Source: Mycobacterium sp. 1164966.3
GTDB taxonomy: Bacteria > Actinomycetota > Actinomycetes > Mycobacteriales > Mycobacteriaceae
Assembly: GCF_001665395.1 (NCBI RefSeq)
Contig: NZ_LZSG01000011.1
Location: 18,144 to 82,143, forward strand
Reading direction: 5' to 3'
DNA: 64,000 bases
The position numbers and the translations under genes were made by a program. The notes under the pieces are model-generated. The model saw only the letters and a program-made list of their open reading frames with translations. It did not search any database and was not told the origin of the DNA. Shown piece by piece: positions 17,437-26,226 of the stretch (the first letter of the stretch is position 1; every line of letters begins with the position of its first letter).

Positions 17437-17575
17437 GCGCCGACTATCCGGCGGCGCCGCAGGGCGAACCATCGGCCAATCCGCCTAAATCATCGGTGGC
17501 CCGATGCGTATGTACGCATGCCCACGCTCAAACCTTTGGCGATTTCGCTGATGTTTCGGCGATAGACCTCAACGC

Positions 17576-19720
17576 ATGCTGGCTAGCATGAACGAAACTA
17601 GCTGGAAGAGCCTGGACATGAGCGAGCTTCCGACTGGAACGGTCACGTTGCTGCTGGCCGATGTCGAAGGTTCGACGCGGTTGTGGCAGACCCAGCCTGA
17701 CGCGATGAAGGCCGCTGTCGAGCGCCTCGACCGGACATTGGCCGCAGCCGTCGCCGCGCATCACGGTGTACGACCTGTCGAGCAAGGCGAAGGTGACAGC
17801 TTCGTGATCGCGTTCTCCCGTGCCGCCGACGCGGTGGCATGCGCACTCGACTTGCAGCAGGCACCGCTGGCACCGATCAAGCTGCGCATCGGCGTGCACA
17901 CCGGCGACGTGCAACTGCGCGACGAAGGCAACTACATCGGTTCGACGATCAATCGCACCGCGCGGCTGCGCGACCTCGCTCATGGTGATCAGACCGTATT
18001 GTCCGGTGCAACGGAGCTGCTGGTCGTCGATCAGCTTCCCGCCGCCGTCGCGCTTACCGACCTGGGATCGCATCCGCTACGGGACTTTTCGCGGCCAGAG
18101 CGAGTCTTTCAGCTGTGTCATCCAGACCTGTGCAACGAGTTTCCACCCCTTCGGATTACGAATGCCCCTGCGGCGCATAACCTTCCGGCCCAGCTGACCA
18201 GCTTCGTCGGTCGCGGCGCGCAGATGGCGAGGGTGATGGAGCTGCTGGACACCGACCGGCTCGTGACGCTGACGGGTGCCGGCGGCGCGGGAAAGACCCG
18301 ATTGGCGGTGGAAGTCGCAGCCGCGCTGACAGGTCGCACTCCCGACGGAGTCTGGTATGTCGACCTGGCTCCGATCACCCATCCCGACGTCGTACCCGTC
18401 GCCGTGGCACGTGCGTTGGGCCTGCCCGATGCGCCGGGGCGCTCAACGGGCGACACGCTGGTACGGTTCATCTCCCGCCGACGACTGCTGATTGTGTTCG
18501 ACAATTGTGAACATCTGCTGGACGCGAGCGCTTCGCTTGCATCTGAAATGCTCAGTGCATGCACCGAATTGAGGCTTCTGACCACGAGCCGGGAACCACT
18601 CGGGATCCCCGGTGAGGTGACGTTCGTGGTGCCGTCGCTGTCGCTGACCGACGAGGCGATCGAGCTGTTCACAGACCGCGCCCGCCGCACGCAACCCGAC
18701 TTCGAAATCGGCGAGGACAATGCGGCGACGGTGACGGAGATCTGTCGGCGACTTGACGGCATGCCGCTGGCGATCGAACTTGCCGCCGCCCGGGTGCGGG
18801 CGCTGACGCTCGACGAGATCCTTGCCGGACTACACGACCGCTTCCGACTGTTGGCAGGCGGCGCGCGTAGGGCGGTGCGCCGTCAGCAGACATTGCACGC
18901 TTCAGTGGATTGGTCGCATGCGCTGTTGACCGAGACCGAGCGGGTGTTGTTTCGCCGGCTGGCAGTGTTCCTGGGTGGCTTCGACCTTGATGCCGCACAC
19001 GCAATAGCCGGTGACGAAGGCAGTGAGCGCTATCAGGTCCTCGACCAACTCACCCTACTGGTCGACAAATCGCTGCTGGTCACCGAAAACCAAGGCGGCC
19101 GAACGCGATACCGCTTACTGGAGACTGTGCGCCAGTACGCGCTGGAGAAGCTCGGCGATTCCGGCGAAACCGATTTGGCAGGCGGCCGGCATCGCGACTA
19201 CTACACGGCGATGGCAGCTGAACTCGACTCACCGACCGACGCCGGCCATGCGCGGCGGCTAGCTCAGGCGTTGGTCGAGTTCGACAACCTGAGAAGCGCA
19301 TTTGCCTGGAGTCTCGAAAACTCCGACACCACAACCGCGCTGAGGCTTGCCGCGTCGCTGCAGCCGGTGTGGTTTTCGCGATGGCGTATCCGGGAAGGGC
19401 TCGGTTGGCTCGACGCGGCCCTGGCCGCCGCAACCGAAGCCGATGACGATCAGCCGCCGGCACGGGTGCGAGCGCTCGCCGACAAAGCGCTACTGCTTGC
19501 GTACGTCGGTTCCACCGCGGGTGCGGCGGTCGCCGACGAGGCGCTTGCCCGGGCCCGCGAGATCGCAGACCCGGCCCTTGTCATGCGTGCCTCATTGCCC
19601 ACGGTTTCGTCTATGCCCACGACTTCGAGGTCGCTGGGTCGGATTTCGATGAGGCCGGCAACCTCGCGCGCGAACTCGATGATCGGTGGCGGCTCAGTCA
19701 GATTCTCGGCTGGCATGTAG
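17576..19720 (+). CDS. N-terminal part of a split cyclase-like/NB-ARC LuxR regulator (frameshift)
   Basis: First part of a large STAND regulator of the Rv0386/Rv1358/Rv2488c type. A class III nucleotidyl cyclase-like domain (about 20-190) contains LLLADVEGST and GEGDSF, both metal Asp positions, but EQGEGD stands where canonical cyclases have a Lys. NB-ARC follows: P-loop TGAGGAGKT near 235 and Walker B LLIVFDNCEH near 305. After MRA (nt 19590) the frame is wrong; the correct one (LIAHGFVYAHDFEVAGSDF) continues in the next entry, so one base is missing. ATG 17618 with GGAAGAG 8 nt upstream may be the true start. It is a pseudogene if the deletion is real. Confidence 0.85.
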   Translation: MLASMNETSWKSLDMSELPTGTVTLLLADVEGSTRLWQTQPDAMKAAVERLDRTLAAAVAAHHGVRPVEQGEGDSFVIAFSRAADAVACALDLQQAPLAPIKLRIGVHTGDVQLRDEGNYIGSTINRTARLRDLAHGDQTVLSGATELLVVDQLPAAVALTDLGSHPLRDFSRPERVFQLCHPDLCNEFPPLRITNAPAAHNLPAQLTSFVGRGAQMARVMELLDTDRLVTLTGAGGAGKTRLAVEVAAALTGRTPDGVWYVDLAPITHPDVVPVAVARALGLPDAPGRSTGDTLVRFISRRRLLIVFDNCEHLLDASASLASEMLSACTELRLLTTSREPLGIPGEVTFVVPSLSLTDEAIELFTDRARRTQPDFEIGEDNAATVTEICRRLDGMPLAIELAAARVRALTLDEILAGLHDRFRLLAGGARRAVRRQQTLHASVDWSHALLTETERVLFRRLAVFLGGFDLDAAHAIAGDEGSERYQVLDQLTLLVDKSLLVTENQGGRTRYRLLETVRQYALEKLGDSGETDLAGGRHRDYYTAMAAELDSPTDAGHARRLAQALVEFDNLRSAFAWSLENSDTTTALRLAASLQPVWFSRWRIREGLGWLDAALAAATEADDDQPPARVRALADKALLLAYVGSTAGAAVADEALARAREIADPALVMRASLPTVSSMPTTSRSLGRISMRPATSRANSMIGGGSVRFSAGM

Positions 19721-20862
19721 TGGCCGCGATGAGCGTAGGGGACCACGTCTCGATGAGTGCGGTGGCCGGCGAAGGCTACGAACTTGCCGAGACGATCGGC
19801 GATGACTTCAACAGCCGTCTGTGCCGGTTGGCGCTGGCGAACACCCACACCGATCGAGGCCAGCCAACGCAGGCTATCGCCCCGCTGCGCGACGTCCTCG
19901 CCGAAGCGACCGCCGCGCATGATCCGTTCTGCAGAGTGTCCGCCCTTTTGGGCCTGACTTTTGCGTTGGCGTGGTGCGGCGACGTCGACGATGCGAAGGC
20001 CGCGGCGGATGCGTACCTGAATGACCAGACGGACCTCGGCGACCTCGCCGACCATTTCGGGTACTCGGTGCTCGGCCTTGTCAACCTGACGGCGGGCGAT
20101 GCGAGAGCGGCTCTCGAAGCCTACGAAGCAGCGCTGCTGCGTACACCGCTGACGCGGGCAACGATGCTTTCCTATGGGGTCATCGCGTTGCCGCTGTTGG
20201 CCTGCGGCGAGCTCACAGCAGCCCGACGCCGGGCCGACGAGGTGGTCGCGATGTCGAACGGCGTTTCACTTGTCGCGGCACTTTCCTCTCGGGCCCGCGT
20301 CGGGATCGCGCAGGGGGAGCTGGAGCAGGCCAACCTTGACGCTCGCGACGCGCTCGATGTTGCGGTCGAAACGCATGGCTACATGACCGTTCCGGATGCG
20401 TTCGAATGCCTCGCCTATGTCGCGGCGGAAGCGGAAAATCGTCGAGAAGCTGCGCGCCTACTTGGCGCGGCAGATGCCGCTCGGCAGCAGACGGGTGTCG
20501 CTCGATTCAGGATATTCGAGGCAGACTATGAACACCTACTCACGACTCTCCGAGATCATCTGAGCGACAGCGACTTCCGTGCCGCATGGGATGAGGGTGC
20601 CTCGCTGACCATCGAGGAAGCCATCGCCTATGTTCGCCGAGGTCGCGGAGAGCGCAAGCGCGTCAGCAGCGGTTGGGCGTCGCTCACCCGAGCCGAACTC
20701 GACGTGGTGCGATTGGTCGGCGAAGGACTGGACAATAAGAGCATTGCCGCACGGCTGTTCGTCTCCCCACGCACGGTCCAAGCCCATCTCACGCACGTTT
20801 ACACGAAAATGGGCCTGACCTCGCGCGTGCAGCTCGCCCAGGAGGCTGCCAAGCACGGCTGA
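19720..20862 (+). CDS. C-terminal part of the split regulator: TPR-like region and LuxR HTH
   Basis: The 380 residues called here start at an arbitrary GTG; the real coding frame extends back to about 19591 and joins the preceding entry, for a full gene 17576-20862 of about 1095 residues. It has a helical repeat region typical of STAND sensors, then a C-terminal LuxR-type helix-turn-helix (LTRAELDVVRLVGEGLDNKS, SPRTVQAHLTHVYTKMGL). The intact protein would couple ligand sensing and ATP-driven switching to DNA binding. Both parts keep normal codon usage, so the frameshift is recent or a sequencing error. Confidence 0.82.
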   Translation: MAAMSVGDHVSMSAVAGEGYELAETIGDDFNSRLCRLALANTHTDRGQPTQAIAPLRDVLAEATAAHDPFCRVSALLGLTFALAWCGDVDDAKAAADAYLNDQTDLGDLADHFGYSVLGLVNLTAGDARAALEAYEAALLRTPLTRATMLSYGVIALPLLACGELTAARRRADEVVAMSNGVSLVAALSSRARVGIAQGELEQANLDARDALDVAVETHGYMTVPDAFECLAYVAAEAENRREAARLLGAADAARQQTGVARFRIFEADYEHLLTTLRDHLSDSDFRAAWDEGASLTIEEAIAYVRRGRGERKRVSSGWASLTRAELDVVRLVGEGLDNKSIAARLFVSPRTVQAHLTHVYTKMGLTSRVQLAQEAAKHG

Positions 20863-20960
20863 ATTCCGCCCGAATTCGAGCATCCCGCACATATCGGCGT
20901 GGTGAACGTGCATTCTGTTTGCTGAAGACAGCAAATCGAGCGTGTGTGGCAAGAGGCAAC

Positions 20961-21440
20961 ATGACGACGAAAGTCAGGATTGTCATCGCCTTCTCGATCT
21001 GCGCTGTTGTTCCGATGGGTCTCAGCGCGGTCGCTGAAAACGTCGCGCGCGCAGACGATTTGGGGACCGCGGTGCACAGTGGCGTCAACCGGCTTCGCCA
21101 GACATGCGGAGGAATCGGCGACGACCCGCGGTTGACAGTGGCGGCGCAGCGCCACGCCAACGACATGCTGAGAAACGGTCTGGACGGCCATACCGGATCG
21201 GACGGCTCTTCACCGCAGATGCGGATCGCGGATGCTGGTTACACCAGGGTCGGCCGCACCGGCGAGATCGTCTACTGGGGCACCGGATCCGCCGCGACTC
21301 CAAGCGCCGCGCTCGACTGGTGGATGGGAAGCCCTGCACACCGAGCGATCATCCTGAACTGCGCATTCAACGCAGGCGGCTTCGCCACCTCTTGGGACGG
21401 CAACAAGATGACCGCCGTCGGCGACTTCGCAGGGCCGTGA
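20961..21440 (+). CDS. Secreted CAP-domain (SCP/PR-1-like) protein
   Basis: 159 residues. A signal peptide (about 1-31, cleavage near ARAD) precedes a CAP domain with LRQTCGGIGDDPRLTVAAQR, the conserved His in QRHANDML, GHTGSDGSSPQMRIADAGY and GSPAHRAIILN. CAP proteins are extracellular and often bind lipids or cell wall; enzymatic action is not shown. ATG 20961 has AGAGG just upstream; an in-frame start at 20919 is less likely. Its stop overlaps the start of the next gene (GTGA), so a secreted protein is translationally coupled to a cytosolic STAND regulator. Confidence 0.85.
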   Translation: MTTKVRIVIAFSICAVVPMGLSAVAENVARADDLGTAVHSGVNRLRQTCGGIGDDPRLTVAAQRHANDMLRNGLDGHTGSDGSSPQMRIADAGYTRVGRTGEIVYWGTGSAATPSAALDWWMGSPAHRAIILNCAFNAGGFATSWDGNKMTAVGDFAGP

Positions 21441-24109
21441 AAGCCACACCGGGCGGCCAGCCTTCCGGGGTCGTGACGTTTCTGTTCACTGATATCGAGG
21501 GTTCGACACCTCGGTGGGAAGCAGACGCGGATGGCATGCGGGAGGCGCTGGCCGTTCATGACGAGGTATTGCACTCGGTGATCGAGAAACATGACGGTTG
21601 GTTGTTCAAGCACACCGGCGACGGGGTGTGCGCCGCGTTCGCGTCACCAAAGTGTGCGGTGGATGCTGCGGTCGCGGCCCAGCGGGAACTGAGTTTGCCA
21701 GTGCGGATGGGGCTGGCGACCGGTGAGGCTGAGCTGCGGGACGGGGACTACTTCGGTGCGGTAGTCAACCGAGCGGCCCGAGTAATGGCGGCAGGCCACG
21801 GCGGCCAGGTCCTACTGGCTGATTCGACAGCCGTTCTGCTCGACGGAGTAGACCTGGCCGATCTGGGACCGCGAAGGCTGCGTGGTGTGCCCATGCCGGT
21901 CAAGGTATTTCAAGTCCGGGCGCAGGGACTGCGCACGGAGTTTCCGCCGCTTCGGGCGCTGGATACGACGCCTGGAAATCTGAGACCTGCGACCTCGAGC
22001 TTGATTGGGCGCGAGTCGGAGGTCGCCGAGATCAGAAATGCGGTGCGGTCCCACCGGGTGGTGACGCTGACCGGCGTTGGCGGAGTGGGCAAGACGCGCC
22101 TGGCGTTGGAGGTAGCGACGCGGCTGGCCGATGAGTTTCCCGACGGCGTCTGGATTTTCGAGTTGGCCGCGGTCACCGATCCGGCAGCAGTGCCGGATGC
22201 AGTGTCATCAGTGCTCGGCATCACCCAGCAGCCCGACAAGACCGTGAGCGACTCGGTGGCGGCAGCATTGGAGGGCCGAGTCCGGCTGTTGGTGATCGAC
22301 AACTGCGAACACGTTCTCGACGCCGCCGCCGACCTGATCGAAGCCATTCTCACGCATTCCGCGACAGTGACGGTCCTGGCCACCAGCCGAGAAGCATTAC
22401 GAATCACCGACGAGCACTCATGGCCCGTCCCCTCGCTGGAGGTCGATGCGGGAACCGACTCTGCCGCAGTATCCCTATTCGTCGAACGCTCGCAAGCTGT
22501 TTCGCCGCGATTCTCGCTCGGAAACGCCGATGAAGCTACGGCGGTGGTGGATATATGCAATCAACTCGACGGCATCCCGTTGGCTATCGAGCTAGCCGCC
22601 TCACGCATGGCGTCGATGACCCCGAGAGAAATGCGAAACCGTCTCAGTCAGCGGTTCCGGCTCTTGGTCGGATCACGACGCGGACTAGAACGACACCAAA
22701 CATTGCGCCAGGCGGTCGCATGGTCCTACGACCTTCTCGAAGAGAACGAAAAGACACTGCTGGACTACTGTTCGGTCTTCGCCGGCGGATTTGACCTCCA
22801 AAGCGCCTGCGCCATATCGGGTTCCGACGACGACCTCGCCGTACTCGATCAACTGGATGCCCTCGTGCGCAAATCGCTTGTCGTGGCTGATCGGTTGTCA
22901 GGGAAGACGCGGTTTTCGATGCTCGAGACGATTCGTCAGTTTTCCGAGGAACAACTCGTCGCCCAAGGCGCGGCTACTGAGGTCCGGGCCGCGCATGCCC
23001 GTTACTTCGCCGGGAAAGTGGTTGAGGTTTTCGCAGTATGGGACAGCCCGCGCCAGAGACAGGCTTATGACTGGTTTACCGTCGAGCTGGCCAATATGCG
23101 CACTGCCTTCCGGTGGGCAGCAGACCACAACGACCTCGATGTAGCGATCTCCGTTGCGACGCATGCCATGGTGCTCGGCCTGATGATCGAAAATTACGAA
23201 CCAATCGCCTGGGCCGACGAGCTTATCGAGCGCGCTCGCATTACCGACCACTCTCAGCTCGCATCCCTCTACATGATGGCGGCGGCGTACTGGATGGTGG
23301 GCCGGGTGGAGGAGGCAGTTCGCTATAGCGAAGCCGGTCAGAGGCTCCTCCTCGCCGGGAGTAGGGCATCACCGCCGGGATTTGAGAGCTGGCTTGGCGG
23401 GGTGCACAACTTCACGGGTGAGCCCGAGCGCGTAGTTGAATGGTGCCGCGGCCTACTAGCGCGCATTGCGGATCCGTATGCCTTGACCACTACGGGCCTC
23501 GTCGTCGCATATATGCGAGCCGGTGCCCATGCGGAGGCCATCGCCGTCGCAAATCACCTCATCGAGAAGATCAACACCATCGCGAATCCGTGGGCGGTGT
23601 CGTATGCACTGATGATCTACGGGATGGCCTGTTGCGACGCCGATCCGACGCGTGCGCGCGATGCTCTACGCCGAGGTTTGGCAATCGCGCAGGAAAGCGG
23701 TAACCGTTACAACGTTTCTCATCTCGCGAATGTGCTTGGTCGTCTCGAGGCCAGGCACGGAGACCCAGTGGCCGCACTCGATAACCTCGCCCTCGCCATC
23801 CGTAACTACCATGACTCGGGCAACACCATCGTTGTGAAGGTCCCCTTAGCTGCCCTTGTGGCGCTCCTGGACAAGATTGGACGCTACGAACCTGCCGCAC
23901 GCATCGCTGGTTCTGCGTCGAATCCCGTCACTCAAGCTTGGATACCCGAGATCAACGCTGCGATCGCACACCTTCGTGAGGTGCTCGGCGCTTCAAACTA
24001 TGAATCGCTAGCCTGCAGCGGTGAGGCGATGACCACCGCCGCGATGGCGGCTTATGCCTACGACCAAATCGACCAGGCCCGAGCAGAGCTGAAGACCGAT
24101 TCGCAATAG
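21437..24109 (+). CDS. Class III nucleotidyl cyclase/NB-ARC ATPase (STAND) protein
   Basis: 890 residues. The cyclase domain (about 12-160) has FLFTDIEGST and FKHTGDGV, keeping both metal Asp residues and the adenine-selecting Lys, so it may make cAMP. NB-ARC follows with P-loop TGVGGVGKT near 212, LLVIDNCEHVLD near 285, TVLATSREALR and the LDGIPLAIELAASR motif. The last 350 residues are a helical sensor region without a recognisable HTH, unlike the preceding regulator. GTG 21437 overlaps the CAP gene stop; the frame is open upstream to 21104 only by chance. It resembles tandem mycobacterial cyclase-STAND genes. Confidence 0.9.
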   Translation: MKATPGGQPSGVVTFLFTDIEGSTPRWEADADGMREALAVHDEVLHSVIEKHDGWLFKHTGDGVCAAFASPKCAVDAAVAAQRELSLPVRMGLATGEAELRDGDYFGAVVNRAARVMAAGHGGQVLLADSTAVLLDGVDLADLGPRRLRGVPMPVKVFQVRAQGLRTEFPPLRALDTTPGNLRPATSSLIGRESEVAEIRNAVRSHRVVTLTGVGGVGKTRLALEVATRLADEFPDGVWIFELAAVTDPAAVPDAVSSVLGITQQPDKTVSDSVAAALEGRVRLLVIDNCEHVLDAAADLIEAILTHSATVTVLATSREALRITDEHSWPVPSLEVDAGTDSAAVSLFVERSQAVSPRFSLGNADEATAVVDICNQLDGIPLAIELAASRMASMTPREMRNRLSQRFRLLVGSRRGLERHQTLRQAVAWSYDLLEENEKTLLDYCSVFAGGFDLQSACAISGSDDDLAVLDQLDALVRKSLVVADRLSGKTRFSMLETIRQFSEEQLVAQGAATEVRAAHARYFAGKVVEVFAVWDSPRQRQAYDWFTVELANMRTAFRWAADHNDLDVAISVATHAMVLGLMIENYEPIAWADELIERARITDHSQLASLYMMAAAYWMVGRVEEAVRYSEAGQRLLLAGSRASPPGFESWLGGVHNFTGEPERVVEWCRGLLARIADPYALTTTGLVVAYMRAGAHAEAIAVANHLIEKINTIANPWAVSYALMIYGMACCDADPTRARDALRRGLAIAQESGNRYNVSHLANVLGRLEARHGDPVAALDNLALAIRNYHDSGNTIVVKVPLAALVALLDKIGRYEPAARIAGSASNPVTQAWIPEINAAIAHLREVLGASNYESLACSGEAMTTAAMAAYAYDQIDQARAELKTDSQ

Positions 24110-24219
24110 AGCACATACGTGAGGGCGTCCGAGCCGAATCTCTGGCGCCTCTTGCCGACCGGCAGCTCGTATGCTAAACGAACCCCTTTGGGGGCGTCAG
24201 GCCCGAGGAGGCGTGCGCG

Positions 24220-24792
24220 ATGAAAAGATTCATCAGTCACTCCTGCCACCAGGAAGCAGCCGTGGGATACCGGCGCATTCTCATTGCGGCTGCGTTTGCT
24301 GCGTTGATCGCCGAGGTCGGAATTGTCGTGTCGGCGACGGACGAGCCGGGCACCGCGCCTGCCGGCACCGGCGCGGCGAGCTTCTCGCTCGTTGCGAGCG
24401 ATTCGGAAACGCCGGAGCCGACGGCCTCAACGCTGGCACCCGAAACCGCACCGCCGCCGGCGGCGGCGCCCCCAAGGGCAGCGCCTCCGCCTCCGCCGCC
24501 TCCGCCGCCTTCAGAGCTCAGGCTGTGGTACGGCGACCCGTCGCCCAATGGGATACCTGCCTTCGTCGCGATCACCAATAACGCAGACAAACCGCCGGTC
24601 GGTTGCGTCTATACGGCCGTAGCGGTCGCGGGTCCCGCCACCAAGATCAACTACAACGACAGCGTCAATTTCACCGTGACCGGCTCGGCGGAGACGAGGA
24701 TCGATCGTCGTGGCCCCGCGACAGGGACCACTTGGCACGTCACCATCACCTGCGACAACGGCCTGTCGACAAGTCAGGACCACATTTACTGA
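24220..24792 (+). CDS. Exported or membrane-anchored proline-rich protein of unknown function
   Basis: 190 residues. A hydrophobic segment at about 19-39 could be an uncleaved anchor or signal sequence. A Ser/Thr/Pro/Ala-rich linker (about 45-100) with a run of prolines near 90-97 leads to a C-terminal domain of about 90 residues with two cysteines (GCVYTAVAV and ITCDNGLST), probably a disulfide-bonded beta fold outside the membrane. GAGGAGG precedes the ATG. I do not recognise the family. The mannosyltransferase gene follows closely. Confidence 0.72.
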   Translation: MKRFISHSCHQEAAVGYRRILIAAAFAALIAEVGIVVSATDEPGTAPAGTGAASFSLVASDSETPEPTASTLAPETAPPPAAAPPRAAPPPPPPPPPSELRLWYGDPSPNGIPAFVAITNNADKPPVGCVYTAVAVAGPATKINYNDSVNFTVTGSAETRIDRRGPATGTTWHVTITCDNGLSTSQDHIY

Positions 24793-24826
24793 CCCAAGGC
24801 GCCATCGGGCAAGCTGCATTACCCCG

Positions 24827-24864
24827 GCCATCACTGGGTATGGCTCGTAACGATGACCGTCTAT
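24827..24864. repeat. 38-bp imperfect repeat, copy 1
   Basis: The segment matches 25853-25890 inside the GT87 gene with four mismatches and in the same reading frame (1026 bp apart). It encodes HHWVWLVTMTVY here and HHWVWLVPMIVY in the gene. It lies in the gap before the GT87 start and looks like a remnant of a second GT87 copy or of a local duplication. Confidence 0.7.
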
Positions 24865-26181
24865 GGGGGGAGCAAGATGCGCGAAGCCGACGCGCAGGAA
24901 CGGGAAGGGCACTTTCAGTCCGAAGGTCGACAGCTCGAATTCCGATGGTCGACGGTCGCGATCCTGCTGGTCACAGCCGCCCTTTCCGGTGTGCTGCTGA
25001 CCACGCTCGTGACGCTCTGGGCGCGCGACGTCGGCCTGCTCGCAGGTGGGTGGGATTTCTGTATTTACCGCGACGGGGGTCGGCATGCACTCAACGATGT
25101 GCCGCTGTACGCGAAGCCGGAATACTGCAAATTCGAATACATCTACCCACCGTTCGCGGCCCTCTTCTTCGCGCCGTTGGTCTGGTTACCCGACGGCGCA
25201 GACAAGTTCATCTGGTTGGTGATAAACGTCGTGCTGCTGGCTGTAGCCGTGATGCTGTGCTTTCGGATACAGGGCTACCGCATGACCCGGTATCTCGCGG
25301 CCGTCTCCGCGCTGCTCGCGATAGCGTGCGCGTTCTTGGAACCGGTGCGCACCACGTTGTTCTTCGGGCAGATCAACCTGCTGCTGATGCTGATGGTGCT
25401 ATGGGACGCCGCGCGGGGCGAGCGCAGCCGGTTCAAAGGGATCGGCATCGGGCTCGCGGCGGGCATCAAGCTCACTCCCGCTTATTTCGTCCTGTACTAC
25501 CTTCTCTTGCGGCAGTGGCGAGCCGCCGGTGTCGCCTTCGGCACTTTCGTCGCGACAGTAGGGCTGGGCTGGCTCGTCCTGCCCAATGACTCGTGGCAGT
25601 ACTGGCACGGAAAGTTCGTCGACTCCAGCCCACTCAATAAAGCCCTCTTCCACGTCGCCAACCAGTCTGTCCGCGGAGGGATTGCCCGACTCACCATTGC
25701 AGTGCCGCCCCCGTGGTTGTGGCTGGGCGCCGACGTGTGCGTGGTGGCGCTCAGCATGTGGATCGCCGTGCGCCTGTACCGGCGCGGAGAATCCTTGCTC
25801 GCAATCACCGTGGCCGGACTGAGCGCCTCCGCGGTGTCACCGTTCACCTGGAGCCATCACTGGGTGTGGCTCGTACCGATGATCGTCTACTTCGTGCATC
25901 GGGCACTGAGCAACTCGTGGTGGTGGCTCGGGGTAGCGGCATTGCTGGCGGTGATGGGTTCATGGGCCCATTCGTTGCCGCACGACCCCGCGCCGCGCAT
26001 CGGTCTGTACCTGTTCGCGCCCAAACTGGTCGGATGGCAGCCCTTGGAAAACCTCCACCTGATCGTCTATGCGGCGCTGCTGGTCGTCGCGGGCCTAGTC
26101 GCGAGCCGTTCGTCGAACACCCCGAAAACGCGTGCATACCAGCCACGTTCGACGCGCTCGCTTCAGGACATCAGGTCGTGA
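24853..26181 (+). CDS. GT87-family polyprenol-phosphate-mannose-dependent mannosyltransferase
   Basis: 442-residue polytopic membrane glycosyltransferase of the DUF2029/PimE type, adding alpha-1,2-mannose to envelope glycolipids from polyprenyl-phosphate-mannose. The first helix is at about 33-55; the periplasmic loop then has an Asp motif in GGWDFCIYRDGGRHAL, near where family members carry catalytic Asp, and FGQINLLLMLMVLWDAARGE and KLTPAYFVLYYLLLRQW are family signatures. About ten helices are visible. ATG 24877 with GGGGGGAG upstream is a better start than 24853. It converges on the GH5 gene. Confidence 0.88.
   Translation: MTVYGGSKMREADAQEREGHFQSEGRQLEFRWSTVAILLVTAALSGVLLTTLVTLWARDVGLLAGGWDFCIYRDGGRHALNDVPLYAKPEYCKFEYIYPPFAALFFAPLVWLPDGADKFIWLVINVVLLAVAVMLCFRIQGYRMTRYLAAVSALLAIACAFLEPVRTTLFFGQINLLLMLMVLWDAARGERSRFKGIGIGLAAGIKLTPAYFVLYYLLLRQWRAAGVAFGTFVATVGLGWLVLPNDSWQYWHGKFVDSSPLNKALFHVANQSVRGGIARLTIAVPPPWLWLGADVCVVALSMWIAVRLYRRGESLLAITVAGLSASAVSPFTWSHHWVWLVPMIVYFVHRALSNSWWWLGVAALLAVMGSWAHSLPHDPAPRIGLYLFAPKLVGWQPLENLHLIVYAALLVVAGLVASRSSNTPKTRAYQPRSTRSLQDIRS
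25853..25890. repeat. 38-bp imperfect repeat, copy 2 (inside GT87 gene)
   Basis: Partner of 24827-24864; four mismatches in 38 bp and the same frame. This is the coding, presumably ancestral, copy. Confidence 0.7.
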
Positions 26182-26226
26182 CGGGCACCTGGCAGGTCAC
26201 CCCGCCGTCGACGCGGCCCACGACAA

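Noticed and set aside
21104..21436. Long N-terminal extension of the second STAND protein
   Set aside because: The open frame overlaps the CAP gene in another frame; the family N-terminus begins at GTG 21437, which overlaps the CAP stop.
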